Notes: generated by a model from the sequence alone, not told the origin. A DNA stretch of 64,000 bases from Endobacterium cereale (GCF_009617585.1 NZ_WIXI01000044.1:1-64000); one strand, 5' to 3'; shown: positions 46,874-56,378, counted from the stretch's first letter. Numbers and translations are program-made.

Positions 46874-47764
46874 TTACGGCACCCGCAGCAATCCCAGCCG
46901 ATCCAGCGTCAGTCGACACTGCCGGCACAGGGCCTCGTTGCGGCCACCGCGATAATAGCTGAGTGCGATGACGGCGCCGTAAAGCGCCCAGCCTTCCGCG
47001 CGCAGCCAGTCCGCATCCGATAAGTTGAGAGCCTTGCGAAAATGATCGCGAGCGGTGGGATCGATAAAGACCCATGCGGTGGCATAATCGGCGGCCGGAT
47101 CGCCGACGGCGGCTAGCCCCCAGTCGAGAACACCGTGGAGACGGCCATCGCGGGCAAGCAGATTGTCTGCCTTCAGGTCGCCATGCAGCCACACGGCCCG
47201 TTCGGGCAAGGGCAGGGCGCAGGCGCGTTTCCAGAGGGCGTGTGCCGCTTCGCTGTCGATCTCGTCGGCGAGAATGTCGATTGCCGGCAGGGTGACAGGT
47301 GAAAGCTCGTCAAGAGCGACGCCACGGCGATGGTTGGCCGGGCCGGAACGCGGTGCACCGACCGTGTCTTTCAGGTGTAGGGCCGACAGGAAGGCGGCGA
47401 GATCGTCTGCCGCCTGAAGCGGGTTGGAAATCTTGTCGGGTGTGGCGAGATCGCCTTCCAGCCAGTCGAAAATGCCGAAATCGATCGACTGGCCGACATC
47501 GGCTTTGCCGCGATACCGCAGGTCCGGCACGGCGAGCGGCAGGCCTTGCATATGCGGCAGCCAGTCGAGTTCCTTGGCCGTGGCCGCAACGGATTCCCGG
47601 CGGCGTGGCAGCCGTAGTAAAAGGTCATCGCCGAGCCGGTAAAGAGCATTGTCCGTGCCGGAAGAGGCGAGGCGTTCGCAGGCCAGGTGGGACCATTGCG
47701 GCGTGTGATCCGCAATCAATTGTCGAACAAGGGTTTCGGGCAGAAAAATATCGTCATCATGCAT
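46874..47764 (-). CDS. Aminoglycoside-phosphotransferase-family kinase
   Basis: 296 residues. The APH kinase core is seen: N-lobe ASSGTDNALYRLGDDLLLRLPRR, brace and catalytic loop WLHGDLKADNLLA (Asp and Asn), then the metal-binding LDWGLAAVGDPAADYA. Family members phosphorylate aminoglycosides, homoserine, choline or other small alcohols; the substrate cannot be named, and a resistance role should not be assumed from sequence. It stands alone; the gene at 47821 is on the same strand upstream with 56 bases between. Confidence 0.87.
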   Translation of the reverse strand: MHDDDIFLPETLVRQLIADHTPQWSHLACERLASSGTDNALYRLGDDLLLRLPRRRESVAATAKELDWLPHMQGLPLAVPDLRYRGKADVGQSIDFGIFDWLEGDLATPDKISNPLQAADDLAAFLSALHLKDTVGAPRSGPANHRRGVALDELSPVTLPAIDILADEIDSEAAHALWKRACALPLPERAVWLHGDLKADNLLARDGRLHGVLDWGLAAVGDPAADYATAWVFIDPTARDHFRKALNLSDADWLRAEGWALYGAVIALSYYRGGRNEALCRQCRLTLDRLGLLRVP

Positions 47765-47820
47765 GACATGACGTTAGGTGAGGCATGTGACACCCGCATG
47801 GCGCGAGTGCGGGCAAAAAT

Positions 47821-48411
47821 TCAGTTTTCCTGGCTCAATGCATCGCGCATCGCACGAATGACGAGGATGGAAGAGAGCTCACCGGCACCCGGCTTTGGAA
47901 AACCCTCCGGCTGCTCTTCTGCCGCCTCGGTAGCGGCCTGCAGACAGGCGGACAGCTTGCCACCGGCAGCGGATTCGATGGCATAGGCTTTGGACGCTCG
48001 CAGCCAGACACTGGCGATTTCCGCGCCGCCCGGTTCGCGTTCGGCGTGGTCGCGAAAGCTTGTCGCCATGGCTGAGAATGCACTGCCAAAGTCTTCGGCG
48101 AGAATGGAATGCTTGCGCATCAGCGCGCTACCGGCGCGGCGGAATGCGCTGGCGTAAAGACGGGGGGCGACGCCCGGAATGGTCAGAAGCGTTTCAGCGG
48201 CGAGATCGAAATAGCGGCCGGGTGTCCATTCGGAAGGTTCAAGGCCAGCAAGTTCGGCTTCGATCGCGTCGAACATGTCCGGCGTCACGGCACCGTGGTC
48301 GCCACGGCCCTCACGGTCGGTCAGGCGCACCAGCCGGTGGCTGTTTTCGTTGATCGCCACCGCAATCTCGGAAAACATCTCGATGATTGAAACGCTGTCG
48401 GTGTTCCGCAT
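47821..48411 (-). CDS. Hypothetical protein, faint resemblance to DhaL kinase domain
   Basis: 196 residues. The segment LTDREGRGDHGAV resembles the nucleotide-binding GDGDHG loop of DhaL/DAK2 proteins, which bind ADP or ATP in dihydroxyacetone kinases, and LYASAFRRAGSAL fits the following helix. The first Asp pair of the metal site is changed (R-E-G-R-G-D-H-G), so activity is doubtful. It is probably co-transcribed with the APH-family gene. Confidence in the family is low. Confidence 0.55.
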   Translation of the reverse strand: MRNTDSVSIIEMFSEIAVAINENSHRLVRLTDREGRGDHGAVTPDMFDAIEAELAGLEPSEWTPGRYFDLAAETLLTIPGVAPRLYASAFRRAGSALMRKHSILAEDFGSAFSAMATSFRDHAEREPGGAEIASVWLRASKAYAIESAAGGKLSACLQAATEAAEEQPEGFPKPGAGELSSILVIRAMRDALSQEN

Positions 48412-48735
48412 GAAACCCTGCCTTTCTTTCCTGTGCCCTTATCCGGTCTCTCAAAAAGTTTTTGGCTTGGCAAGGGTAGAAACGCCCCAAAAACGAGCGG
48501 GTTAGCGGAGCAGGCGAGCGTGGCGGTGCTGTTCAGCCAGCTCAATTATTGTGCGCTGCCGCATCCTTCGCACTAGCAAAAAGCCCGGAAAACCGGGCTT
48601 TGTGAGCGAGCCTCATGAACGCCTGTATGTGCCGTTTTCCGACATGTTTTCGGCCATTCACGGCCCTTTACGTTTCTTCGCAATCGGTGATCACAAATTG
48701 CGGCGCGCGCGCTTTTCCACAAGCACCCGCTAAAA
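48412..48735. other. Intergenic region with operon terminator
   Basis: 324 bases without a gene. Apart from the terminator at 48580-48601 nothing is recognised; frames here are poor. It should also hold the promoter of the gene ending at 47821. Confidence 0.5.
48575..48605 (-). terminator. Rho-independent terminator of the third ABC operon
   Basis: Perfect nine-base stem AAAGCCCGG / CCGGGCTTT (48580-48588 and 48593-48601) with a four-base loop; on the minus strand it is followed by TTTTTG. It lies about 135 bases after the ATPase stop. Confidence 0.82.
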
Positions 48736-49797
48736 TTAATCGCGGATCACCAGCAGGTCGCCGGCCGAAAACCGCAGCGTCACCACCTCGTCCGGGGCAG
48801 GCATGATGAGATCCGGCGAGTTGAACATGTCGAAGGAGACGGTGTTCTTGCCAACGGCAATGCGGGTGCGCACCACAGAGCCGAGGAAGTTGGCCGAAAC
48901 GACCTTGCCGGTCAGCGCGGTATCGCCCTTGGCGCTTTCGGAAAGTGAGCCGGCTTCGGGGCGCAGTGCCAAGGAGATGGTTTCGCCACCGGTCTTGTCG
49001 GCAATCGATTCGCGCAGGGCAATCGTCTGGTCGCCGATCATCACCGTTCCCGCTGCCGGATCGACGATCGTTGCCTCGATGATGTTGAGGGTACCAACGA
49101 AGGAAGCAACGAAGCGCGTGGTGGGGCGGTTATAGATATCCGACGGCGTACCGATCTGGTCGGCGCGCCCGGCATTCATGACGACGATGCGGTCGGAGAT
49201 CGACAGGGCCTCTTCCTGGTCATGGGTGACGAAGACTGTGGTGATGCCGAGCTGGCGCTGGATTTGGCGGATCTCTTCACGCAGCGACACGCGGATTTTT
49301 GCGTCGAGTGCGGAAAGCGGCTCATCGAGCAGCAGCACCTGCGGTTTTGGCGCAAGCGCACGCGCCAGTGCCACACGCTGTTGCTGGCCGCCGGACATCT
49401 GGTAGGGGTAACGGTCGGCGAGGTGCTCGAGGTGGATGAGTTTCAGCATCTCCTTGACGCGCTTTTCGATTTCGGCTTTCGGCATGCCGGCGACCTTGAG
49501 GCCGAAGGCGACGTTTTCGAATACCGTCATGTTGGGAAACAGCGCATAGGCCTGAAACACCATGCCGATATTGCGCTGGTTGGGTTTCAGCCGCGTCTGG
49601 TCCTGGCCGGCGATATGGATCGTGCCGCCGCTCGGCTGTTCGAAACCGGCGATCATGCGCAGGATGGTGGTCTTGCCGCAGCCGGATGGTCCGAGGAAGG
49701 AGATGAACTCGCCCTTTTCGATCGCCATGTTGAAATCATGGACGACCTGGGTCTGGCCAAAGCTCTTCTTGATGTTTGCGAGTGCGAGAAAGGGCAT
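48736..49797 (-). CDS. ABC transporter ATP-binding protein (third ABC operon)
   Basis: 353 residues. Walker [10 protein letters not shown], signature [17 protein letters not shown], Walker B VLLLDEPLSALDAK, H-loop VTHDQEEAL, then a TOBE-like domain. It belongs to the Fe/polyamine/AEP type of importers. The gene is last of the minus-strand operon rpiR-like (53704) - binding protein (52666) - permease (51483) - permease (50597) - ATPase. Spacings of 11 and 10 bases to the permeases support one transcript. The substrate is not known. Confidence 0.93.
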   Translation of the reverse strand: MPFLALANIKKSFGQTQVVHDFNMAIEKGEFISFLGPSGCGKTTILRMIAGFEQPSGGTIHIAGQDQTRLKPNQRNIGMVFQAYALFPNMTVFENVAFGLKVAGMPKAEIEKRVKEMLKLIHLEHLADRYPYQMSGGQQQRVALARALAPKPQVLLLDEPLSALDAKIRVSLREEIRQIQRQLGITTVFVTHDQEEALSISDRIVVMNAGRADQIGTPSDIYNRPTTRFVASFVGTLNIIEATIVDPAAGTVMIGDQTIALRESIADKTGGETISLALRPEAGSLSESAKGDTALTGKVVSANFLGSVVRTRIAVGKNTVSFDMFNSPDLIMPAPDEVVTLRFSAGDLLVIRD

Positions 49798-49808
49798 TGG
49801 GAAAACCT

Positions 49809-50597
49809 TTAAGGACGGGACTGTGTCAGCTTGCCGAAGCGCGACACGAGCTGGATGAGGCCCATGGAAAGCCAGGTGATGGCAAAGGCGATGATGGCGA
49901 GCGCCGAAGGCTCATAGGCCTTGTTGGCGCCGACCAGCTGAAGATAGGGACCGAAAGCCGGGCGGTTGAGAAGAGCCGCCATGGTGAATTCGCCAATCAC
50001 GATGGCAAAGGTGATGAAGGCACCCGATAGCACCCCGGACATCACGTTCGGAAAGATGCAGCGGAACATGATGGTCGGCCATTTTGCGCCAAGAATCTCT
50101 GCGGCTTCCGTCAGCGTGCGCACATCGATCGTGCGCATGGCGGTATCGACCGAACGATACATGTAGGGCAGTGACAATGTGATGTAGGACATCACCAGCA
50201 GGATATTGGTGCCGAGCAGCGATCCGGTGAAGGGAATGTAAGACGCCGAATTGTAGAGCCGCAGGTAACCGAAAACAATGACGATGGCCGGAATGACCAG
50301 CGGCATCAGCGTGACGAACTCGACGAAGGGGCGCATTTGCGGCAGGCGCAGGCGGACCCAATAGGCGGTGGGCACCACCAGCAGCATGCCGAACACGATG
50401 GTCAGCAGCGCCATCAGCATCGAAAAGCCAAACGTCTGCTGGAATTGCACGTCGGAAAACACCGAGCCGTAGGCATCCAGCGAATATTCGCCACGGCGCA
50501 TGCGCAGCGAGAATTCGAAAGTGCCGGCCAGCGGCACGAAGAAATAGGTGACACCGACGGCGATGGCGAACCAGGCGAAGAATTTTGTCATCTTCAT
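49809..50597 (-). CDS. ABC transporter permease 2 (third ABC operon)
   Basis: 262 residues from ATG 50597, preceded by GAGGA; the open frame to 50657 lies inside the other permease gene. Six hydrophobic segments; the EAA loop is LTEAAEILGAKWPTIMFRCIFPN. It pairs with the 50608 permease and serves the 51560 binding protein. Confidence 0.92.
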   Translation of the reverse strand: MKMTKFFAWFAIAVGVTYFFVPLAGTFEFSLRMRRGEYSLDAYGSVFSDVQFQQTFGFSMLMALLTIVFGMLLVVPTAYWVRLRLPQMRPFVEFVTLMPLVIPAIVIVFGYLRLYNSASYIPFTGSLLGTNILLVMSYITLSLPYMYRSVDTAMRTIDVRTLTEAAEILGAKWPTIMFRCIFPNVMSGVLSGAFITFAIVIGEFTMAALLNRPAFGPYLQLVGANKAYEPSALAIIAFAITWLSMGLIQLVSRFGKLTQSRP

Positions 50598-50607
50598 GCG
50601 CGCGTCC

Positions 50608-51483
50608 TCACTTCTGCCAGCGTTCGGCGCGCATGCGCAGCCAGATATAGAGGACATTGGAAAGGCCGGTAATGACGATCATGCCAAGCGCCAGCGCATA
50701 ACCGAGATTGGGGTTATGCAGCACGTCGCCGCGGATCTGTGCGTAAAGCAGGATCGGCACGATGTTCAGCGACGCACCGGTCAGCGCATAGGCCGTAGCG
50801 ATGGCGCCGAAGGCGTTGGCGAACAGGAGAAGCGAGGTTCCGAGCAGGCTCGGCCACAGGATCGGCAGGCCGATCATGCGCCAGTATTGCCAATTGGAGG
50901 CGCCGAGGATTTCGGAAGCCTCGCGCCATTCCTTCTTCAATCCGTCCAGCGCCGGCGTCAGGATCAGCACCATCAGCGGGATCTGGAAAAACATGTAGGT
51001 GATGGTCAGGCCGAGAAAGGAAAGAAGATTGAAGCCGGTTGAATAGAGATTGAAGCCGAACCAGTCGCGCATCAGCACGGTCACGAGGCCGGTGCGGCCG
51101 AGCGTGGCAATGAAGGCGAAAGCGAGCGGGACGCCGGCGAAATTGGAGGCGACACCGGAAAAGGTCAGAAGGCCGGAACGGATCCACGAGGGAAGGCCGC
51201 CGAGCACGATTGCCCATGCCAGGAAAAATCCGATCAGCGCGCCACCCAGCGAGGAGGCGAGCGAAACCTTGATCGAGATCCAGTAGGCGGACATGATGGT
51301 CGGCGTGAAAAGGTCGGCGATGTTCTGGAAGGTGAACTGACCCTGCGCGTTGAAAAATGCGCCGCTCACCAGATAAAGCGTCGGGACAATCAGGAACATC
51401 AGCGCGAAAATCAGGAACGGCGCAATGCCGAGCCAGTCGATGATCGTGCGGCGATCGATGAACGAAGAGGATGCGGTGGACAT
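50608..51483 (-). CDS. ABC transporter permease 1 (third ABC operon)
   Basis: 291 residues from ATG 51483 (the upstream open frame to 51717 is the shadow of the binding-protein gene). Six hydrophobic segments; EAA loop WREASEILGASNWQYWRMIGLPILWPS. It pairs with the 49809 permease. A stable hairpin (51514-51540) lies between it and the binding-protein gene. Confidence 0.92.
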   Translation of the reverse strand: MSTASSSFIDRRTIIDWLGIAPFLIFALMFLIVPTLYLVSGAFFNAQGQFTFQNIADLFTPTIMSAYWISIKVSLASSLGGALIGFFLAWAIVLGGLPSWIRSGLLTFSGVASNFAGVPLAFAFIATLGRTGLVTVLMRDWFGFNLYSTGFNLLSFLGLTITYMFFQIPLMVLILTPALDGLKKEWREASEILGASNWQYWRMIGLPILWPSLLGTSLLLFANAFGAIATAYALTGASLNIVPILLYAQIRGDVLHNPNLGYALALGMIVITGLSNVLYIWLRMRAERWQK

Positions 51484-51510
51484 TCGGCCGCCGTTTCTGC
51501 CGGAGGAATA

Positions 51511-51543
51511 AAAGCCTCCCCGCGTTTTTCGCGGAGAGGCCGA
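51511..51543 (-). terminator. Stem-loop between binding-protein and permease genes
   Basis: Near-perfect 11-base stem GCCTCTCCGCG / CGCGGGGAGGC (minus strand, one mismatch) with an AAAAA loop, followed by TTTTATT. It may partly terminate and stabilise the binding-protein message. Confidence 0.7.
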
Positions 51544-51559
51544 TGCGATACCAGAATGA

Positions 51560-52666
51560 TTACTGGATGTTGGCGCCGACGACCTTGTCCCACTGGGTGG
51601 TGATGGCGGTCTTGCCCTTGTCCTGATCGTCGAGCGTCGGGAAGATAGCCTTTTCATAGGCTGCAGCCGGCGGCAGAGCGTCGAGCAGTTCCTTCGGGAT
51701 CTTGTTGTTCTTGGCAAGATCGTTGAAGCGGATCGGGTGGCAATAACCCTTCAGGTATGCAAGCTGGCCTTCGTCGGAATAGATGTGTTCCATCCACAGC
51801 TTGGCAGCGTTCGGGTGCGGCGCGTAAGCCGAGATCGCCTGAACGTAGACACCGGCGACAACGCCGGAAGCCGGAACGACGACTTCGAGCGGCGGGTTGC
51901 CCTTCAGCGTGTCGCGCCAGGAGAGACCATTATAGTCCCAGGCGATGACGATCGGGGTGGAGCCCTGAGCGAGCGATGCGGACTTGCCGATGACCGGTAC
52001 GAAGTTGCCGGCCTTGTTGATGTCGGCAAACAGCTTCAGGCCGGCTTCGCCAGCCTTGGTGGCATCGGTTTCGCCAGCGGCGATACCGGCAGCGTAAACG
52101 CCCTGAACGGCCTGGTTGGACGAGCGCGGATCACCGGCGAGAGCAACCGAGTTGGCATAGTCCGAACCGGTCAGGTCCTTCCAGTCCTTCGGTACGTTCT
52201 TGACGATGTCGGTGTTCACGATGAAGGAGAGAACGCCGTAATAATCGCCGTACCAGTAGCCATCGGCATCCTTGGCGTCGTCCGGGATCGAATCCCAGGT
52301 GGCGACCTTGTAAGGCTGGATCAGGCTTTCCTTCTTGGCGGACGGGCCGAAGGAGAGGCCGACGTCGATGACGTCAGGTGCCTGCGGGCCCTTGTTGTCC
52401 TTGTTGGCCTTGATGGCTTCGATTTCGTCACCCGAGCTGGCATCCGGGTTCAGTTCGTTGACCTGAATTTCCGGGTACTTCTTCTTGAAGCCGGCGATGA
52501 CTTCGCCATAACCGCACCAGCTGTGGGGCAGGGCGATGGTGGTGAGCTGGCCTTCCTTCTTGGCGGCTGCAATCAGCTCTGCGCTCGGCTCGGCGAAGGC
52601 AAAGCTGGTCGAAGCAACGACCATGGCGGTGGTGACGGACAGAAGACGTCTGGTCTTGGTGATCAC
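51560..52666 (-). CDS. ABC transporter periplasmic solute-binding protein (third ABC operon)
   Basis: 368 residues. The start is GTG 52666, five bases after AGGAGG; a longer frame to 52753 has no such site. The signal peptide ends at FAFA-EPSAE near residue 26. Mature sequence (AELIAAAKKEGQLTTIALPHSWCGYGEVIAGFKKKYPEI ... VIAWDYNGLSWRDTL) fits family 1 extracellular binding proteins of the Fe/AEP/polyamine importer group. Ligand unknown. First structural gene of the operon, 129 bases after the regulator gene. Confidence 0.9.
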   Translation of the reverse strand: MITKTRRLLSVTTAMVVASTSFAFAEPSAELIAAAKKEGQLTTIALPHSWCGYGEVIAGFKKKYPEIQVNELNPDASSGDEIEAIKANKDNKGPQAPDVIDVGLSFGPSAKKESLIQPYKVATWDSIPDDAKDADGYWYGDYYGVLSFIVNTDIVKNVPKDWKDLTGSDYANSVALAGDPRSSNQAVQGVYAAGIAAGETDATKAGEAGLKLFADINKAGNFVPVIGKSASLAQGSTPIVIAWDYNGLSWRDTLKGNPPLEVVVPASGVVAGVYVQAISAYAPHPNAAKLWMEHIYSDEGQLAYLKGYCHPIRFNDLAKNNKIPKELLDALPPAAAYEKAIFPTLDDQDKGKTAITTQWDKVVGANIQ

Positions 52667-52795
52667 GGTATCCTCCTGAGGTTTCAGATTGTGTCGGCGA
52701 CACTCGTAGAGCCGGTTCATGTATCGTATGTGACAGTATGCACAGCTGCGCACGCATCAATGCAAACACTTGGATTTCCACTGGTTTTCAGTGAA

Positions 52796-53704
52796 CTATC
52801 CGTGATTTGAGCGATCGTTTTTCCCAAGACGGCGGAAAAGACGGCTTCGCTCGAAAAGATTTTCCAAGGAATGCATGCGTTTGCGGGTGGTTTCCCAGCC
52901 GGCGCTCTGCACGGCTTCGATCAATGCTTCCACAACAAACAGGGTAACGACCGAAGAATCCCACGCCGAAGGCGCCTCTATGCGGACCTTGAACGTGTGG
53001 CGGGCATGGTGAGTGACGGGCGACGCCCACAAATCGGTGAACAAGACGATGACGACGCCGGCCGCTTTGGCGGCTTCCGCCAGCGTCGCCATCTCCTGCT
53101 CGTAACGGCGGATATCGAAAATCACCAGTACATCCCCGGCATTCATGTTCAGCACATGTTGCGGCCAGGAACTGGAATTGTTGGAGATCAGCGTCGTGCG
53201 CGGCCGAATGACCTGCATGTGGGTGAAGAAATATTCGGCGAGCGAGCCGGTGATGCGGCCGCCGACGAAATAGACGTGCCGATCGAGATCCCGCAAAAGC
53301 GCTGTTGCGCCATCGAAGGCGACAATGTCGATTTCGGCCAGCGTTTCGCGTAGGTTCTCGGTGACGGCTTCGGCGAAACGGTTGAGGATATGCGTGTCCG
53401 GGGCGCGGGCGGCCCAGCGGTCCTGCCAGTGATCGTGTTTGGCGATCGGATTGGAAATGGTCGCTTCCAGTTCCTGGTGCAGGCGTGACTGGAACTCCGG
53501 GTAACCCTTGAAGCCGAGTTTCTGCACGGCGCGCGCCACCGTCGCCGTCGAGACGCCGGCATTTTCCGCGGTCACCGTTATGCTTCCAAGCCCGGACACC
53601 GGATAATTCTCCAGCAGGCTATCCGCCAGTTTCCGCTCGGTTGGCGTCAGGCTGTCGTAGCTGCGGCGTATGACATCTGAGACGGTGCGTGAGGTGGCTG
53701 GCAC
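52796..53704 (-). CDS. RpiR/MurR-family transcriptional regulator
   Basis: 302 residues. The N-terminal HTH_6 (DVIRRSYDSLTPTERKLADSLLENYP ... VSTATVARAVQKLGFKGYPEF) and the SIS sugar-phosphate-binding fold (about 130-265, YFVGGRITGSLAEYFFTHMQVI, DVLVIFDIRRYEQE) are typical. Members sense phosphorylated sugars or related compounds. It precedes the third ABC operon on the same strand and is divergent from the cluster at 53876, so it may govern either or both. Confidence 0.92.
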   Translation of the reverse strand: MPATSRTVSDVIRRSYDSLTPTERKLADSLLENYPVSGLGSITVTAENAGVSTATVARAVQKLGFKGYPEFQSRLHQELEATISNPIAKHDHWQDRWAARAPDTHILNRFAEAVTENLRETLAEIDIVAFDGATALLRDLDRHVYFVGGRITGSLAEYFFTHMQVIRPRTTLISNNSSSWPQHVLNMNAGDVLVIFDIRRYEQEMATLAEAAKAAGVVIVLFTDLWASPVTHHARHTFKVRIEAPSAWDSSVVTLFVVEALIEAVQSAGWETTRKRMHSLENLFERSRLFRRLGKNDRSNHG

Positions 53705-53875
53705 GGATGCTGTGTTCCCCTCCGGTCTATGCCGGTTTGGGTGAAATTAACAATCGCCGGGCGGTTTCTGTCAATGGGGCCTCTGAAAAGATTCTTTCAG
53801 TAATGCGATTGACCTTCGGCAAAAAGTGAAGAATTCTTTTCTTCAATGTTCGTTAACGAATGCGGCGGGGCCTGC

Positions 53876-54652
53876 ATGCTCGTTCAGTCAGCGGTTTTGA
53901 CAGAGACGGATGGTGATCCGGTTGCCGTGGAAAACGGTGGCGGTCGCAGCGATGTGCTGCTGGTTTGTGAACATGCTTCCAACCGCCTGCCCGAAGCCTA
54001 TGGCGATCTCGGCCTGCCAGCGGATGCGCTTTCCTCGCATATCGCCTGGGATCCGGGTGCGCTGGATGTTTCCCGGCTGATGGCGAAAAACCTCGATGCC
54101 GTGCTGATCCACCAGCGGTTCTCTAGGTTGATCTATGACTGCAACCGCCCACCGGAATCGCCGGCGGCGATGCGTGATGTCAGCGAAGTCTTTCGTATTC
54201 CCGGCAATGAAAATCTGTCGGAGGCGGAGAAATCGCGCCGCACCACGGCGCTTTATCTGCCGTTTCAGGGCCGTATCGCTGAGGAGATCGCGGTACGGCG
54301 CGCTGCGGGCAGGGCGACCGTGCTGGTCACCGTGCACAGTTTTACGCCGGTCTATTACGGCCGCAAGCGCGAGGTCGAGATCGGCATCCTGCATGATGCC
54401 GACAGCCGTCTGGCCGACCGCATGCTGGCAGCCTCTGCCGATACAAAACTCTACCGCATCGCGCGCAACGAACCTTACGGGGCCGCCGATGGCGTCACCC
54501 ACACGCTGGAAGTCCATGCGCTCGCCGCAGGGCTTCTGAATGTCATGATCGAGATAAGGAATGATTTGATCGAAGAGGAGGTCGGCCAGAGGGTCGTGGC
54601 CGATTTCCTGACCGGTCTGCTGCGGGAAAGCCTCGCAACGGGCGGTCGATAG
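53876..54652 (+). CDS. N-formylglutamate amidohydrolase-family hydrolase
   Basis: 258 residues from ATG 53876; ATG 53846 is an alternative and adds a Cys-rich start. The zinc hydrolase family (FGase/HutG2-like) is recognised by VLLVCEHASNRLPEAYGDLGL, HIAWDPGALDVSRLM, DCNRPPESPAAM and VTVHSFTPV. N-formylglutamate deformylases cleave an amide next to glutamate. In the neighbouring cluster a gamma-glutamyl amide is the likely substrate, by context, rather than histidine breakdown, since no hut gene is near. It is divergent from the RpiR gene and 129 bases before the permease. Confidence 0.85.
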   Translation: MLVQSAVLTETDGDPVAVENGGGRSDVLLVCEHASNRLPEAYGDLGLPADALSSHIAWDPGALDVSRLMAKNLDAVLIHQRFSRLIYDCNRPPESPAAMRDVSEVFRIPGNENLSEAEKSRRTTALYLPFQGRIAEEIAVRRAAGRATVLVTVHSFTPVYYGRKREVEIGILHDADSRLADRMLAASADTKLYRIARNEPYGAADGVTHTLEVHALAAGLLNVMIEIRNDLIEEEVGQRVVADFLTGLLRESLATGGR

Positions 54653-54781
54653 GACCCAAGGGAAACAGCAGATGCATTCCACCGACACCGAAATATCGGG
54701 CGGCGGACACGAACTGAACTGGGGGCGTTCTCCGGCCAATCCGGCCGGTCGCCTGTTTTTTCTTTGATCAGGAGAGAAGGC

Positions 54782-56299
54782 ATGGAAAGTTCATCATCAG
54801 GGGTCAGCTACAAAAAGGCTGACGCATCCTATTTCGAAAAACGTCATCTATCCCGTTATGCGGGCGTGTGGTCGCTCTGGGCGCTCGGCGTCGGGGCGGT
54901 CATTTCCGGCCATTTTTCCGGCTGGAATTTTGGCTTTGCAACGGGCGGCTGGGGCGGCATGCTGGTGGCCGGCATCATCATCGCCGTCATGTACCTAGGC
55001 CTCACCTTTTCCATCGCGGAAATGAGCCCGGCCTTGCCGCATACCGGTGCCGCCTATTCGTTTGCCCGAACCGCCATGGGTCCGTGGGGCGGCTTCATTA
55101 CCGGCTTGTGTGAAAACGTCGAATACGTGCTGACACCGGCCGTCATCGTCACCTTCATCACGGCCTATGTGAACACCATTCTGGGGCTCGACCCGGTCTA
55201 TTCGCCGCTTTTATGGGTGTTCTTCTACGCTGTCTTTCTCAGCCTCAACATTTTCGGGCTGGAACTCTCGTTCAAGGTGACGCTTGTCATCACGCTGATT
55301 TCGCTGGCGGTGCTGGTGTTTTTCTGGATCAGCGCGATTCCGAACATGGATTTCTCCCGCTGGGCGCTGAATATCGGCGTCGGGCCTGATGGTGCACCGA
55401 TGGAACTGCCTGAAGGTAATGGCGATTGGTTCCCCTTCGGCTTTTCCGGCGTTCTCGCAACGCTGCCCTTCGCCGTATGGCTGTTCCTCGCTATCGAGCA
55501 ACTGCCGCTGGCGGCGGAAGAATCCGTCGATCCGAAACGCGACATGCCCAAGGGCATCATTCTCGGCATCATCACCCTGATGGTCTCCGCCTTCATGATC
55601 GTGCTGCTCAATCCGTCGCTGCCGGGTGTCGGTGCCTTCCATCTCGGTTCGGCACTGGAGCCGCTGCTCGATGGCTTCAAGTCTGTTTATGGTGATAGCG
55701 GCGTGGTGGTTCTCGGGCTTGTTGCACTGACGGGGCTGATCGCCAGCTTCCACACCATCCTCTACGCGCAGGGACGTCAGATCTACTCGCTGTCGCGCGC
55801 CGGTTATTTCCCGACCGCGCTGTCGATCACCCATTCACGCTTCAAGACACCGCATATCGCCATGCTCACCGGTGCAGGCACCGGTCTGGCGGTCATGCTG
55901 GTGATCTGGTTCGCGCTGGGTGCGGAACAGGGCGGCAGCGTCATTGGCGCGGTTCTGCTCAACATGGCGGTGTTCGGGGCGATGTTCTCCTACATCATGC
56001 AGGCGATCTCCTTCATCCTGCTCCGGAAAAACCTGCCGAATATCGAACGGCCGTTCCGTTCGCCGCTCGGTGTGCCCGGTGCGGCACTGACGGTGATCAT
56101 CGCCTGCGTGACACTGGTCTATCAGGTTCAGGATCCCAATTTCACCAAGGGTGTTTTGTGGGTCGCCGTATGGTTCGCCGTTGCCATCGCCTATTTCGCG
56201 CTGATCGGTCGCCACAAGCTGATCCTGTCGCCGGAAGAGGAATTTGCGCTGGAGCACAAGGAAAAGGCCGTTGCCGCTGCTGCGGCCGCACGCGCCTGA
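54782..56299 (+). CDS. APC-family amino acid/amine permease, ethanolamine-permease type
   Basis: 505 residues from ATG 54782, nine bases after AGGAGA; an ORF start at 54764 lies upstream of that site. About twelve membrane segments. The N-terminal half (LGVGAVISGHFSGWNFG, GGWGGMLVAGI, AEMSPALPHTGAAYSFAR, GPWGGFITGLCENVEYVLTPAVIV) is strongly like the ethanolamine permease (Eat) branch of the APC superfamily. It would import ethanolamine or a related amino alcohol by cation symport. It stands 79 bases before the ligase gene. Confidence 0.88.
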   Translation: MESSSSGVSYKKADASYFEKRHLSRYAGVWSLWALGVGAVISGHFSGWNFGFATGGWGGMLVAGIIIAVMYLGLTFSIAEMSPALPHTGAAYSFARTAMGPWGGFITGLCENVEYVLTPAVIVTFITAYVNTILGLDPVYSPLLWVFFYAVFLSLNIFGLELSFKVTLVITLISLAVLVFFWISAIPNMDFSRWALNIGVGPDGAPMELPEGNGDWFPFGFSGVLATLPFAVWLFLAIEQLPLAAEESVDPKRDMPKGIILGIITLMVSAFMIVLLNPSLPGVGAFHLGSALEPLLDGFKSVYGDSGVVVLGLVALTGLIASFHTILYAQGRQIYSLSRAGYFPTALSITHSRFKTPHIAMLTGAGTGLAVMLVIWFALGAEQGGSVIGAVLLNMAVFGAMFSYIMQAISFILLRKNLPNIERPFRSPLGVPGAALTVIIACVTLVYQVQDPNFTKGVLWVAVWFAVAIAYFALIGRHKLILSPEEEFALEHKEKAVAAAAAARA

Positions 56300-56378
56300 A
56301 ATCAGTGAGGGAAGAAGGCCGGCGGCGTTCAAGCCGCCGGTCGACATAACAGAAAATCCGATAAAATCGGGGAGCTGC

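Noticed and set aside
46874..47764. Antibiotic resistance gene (APH fold)
   Set aside because: The APH superfamily is broad, and nothing in the sequence or context points to an antibiotic substrate.
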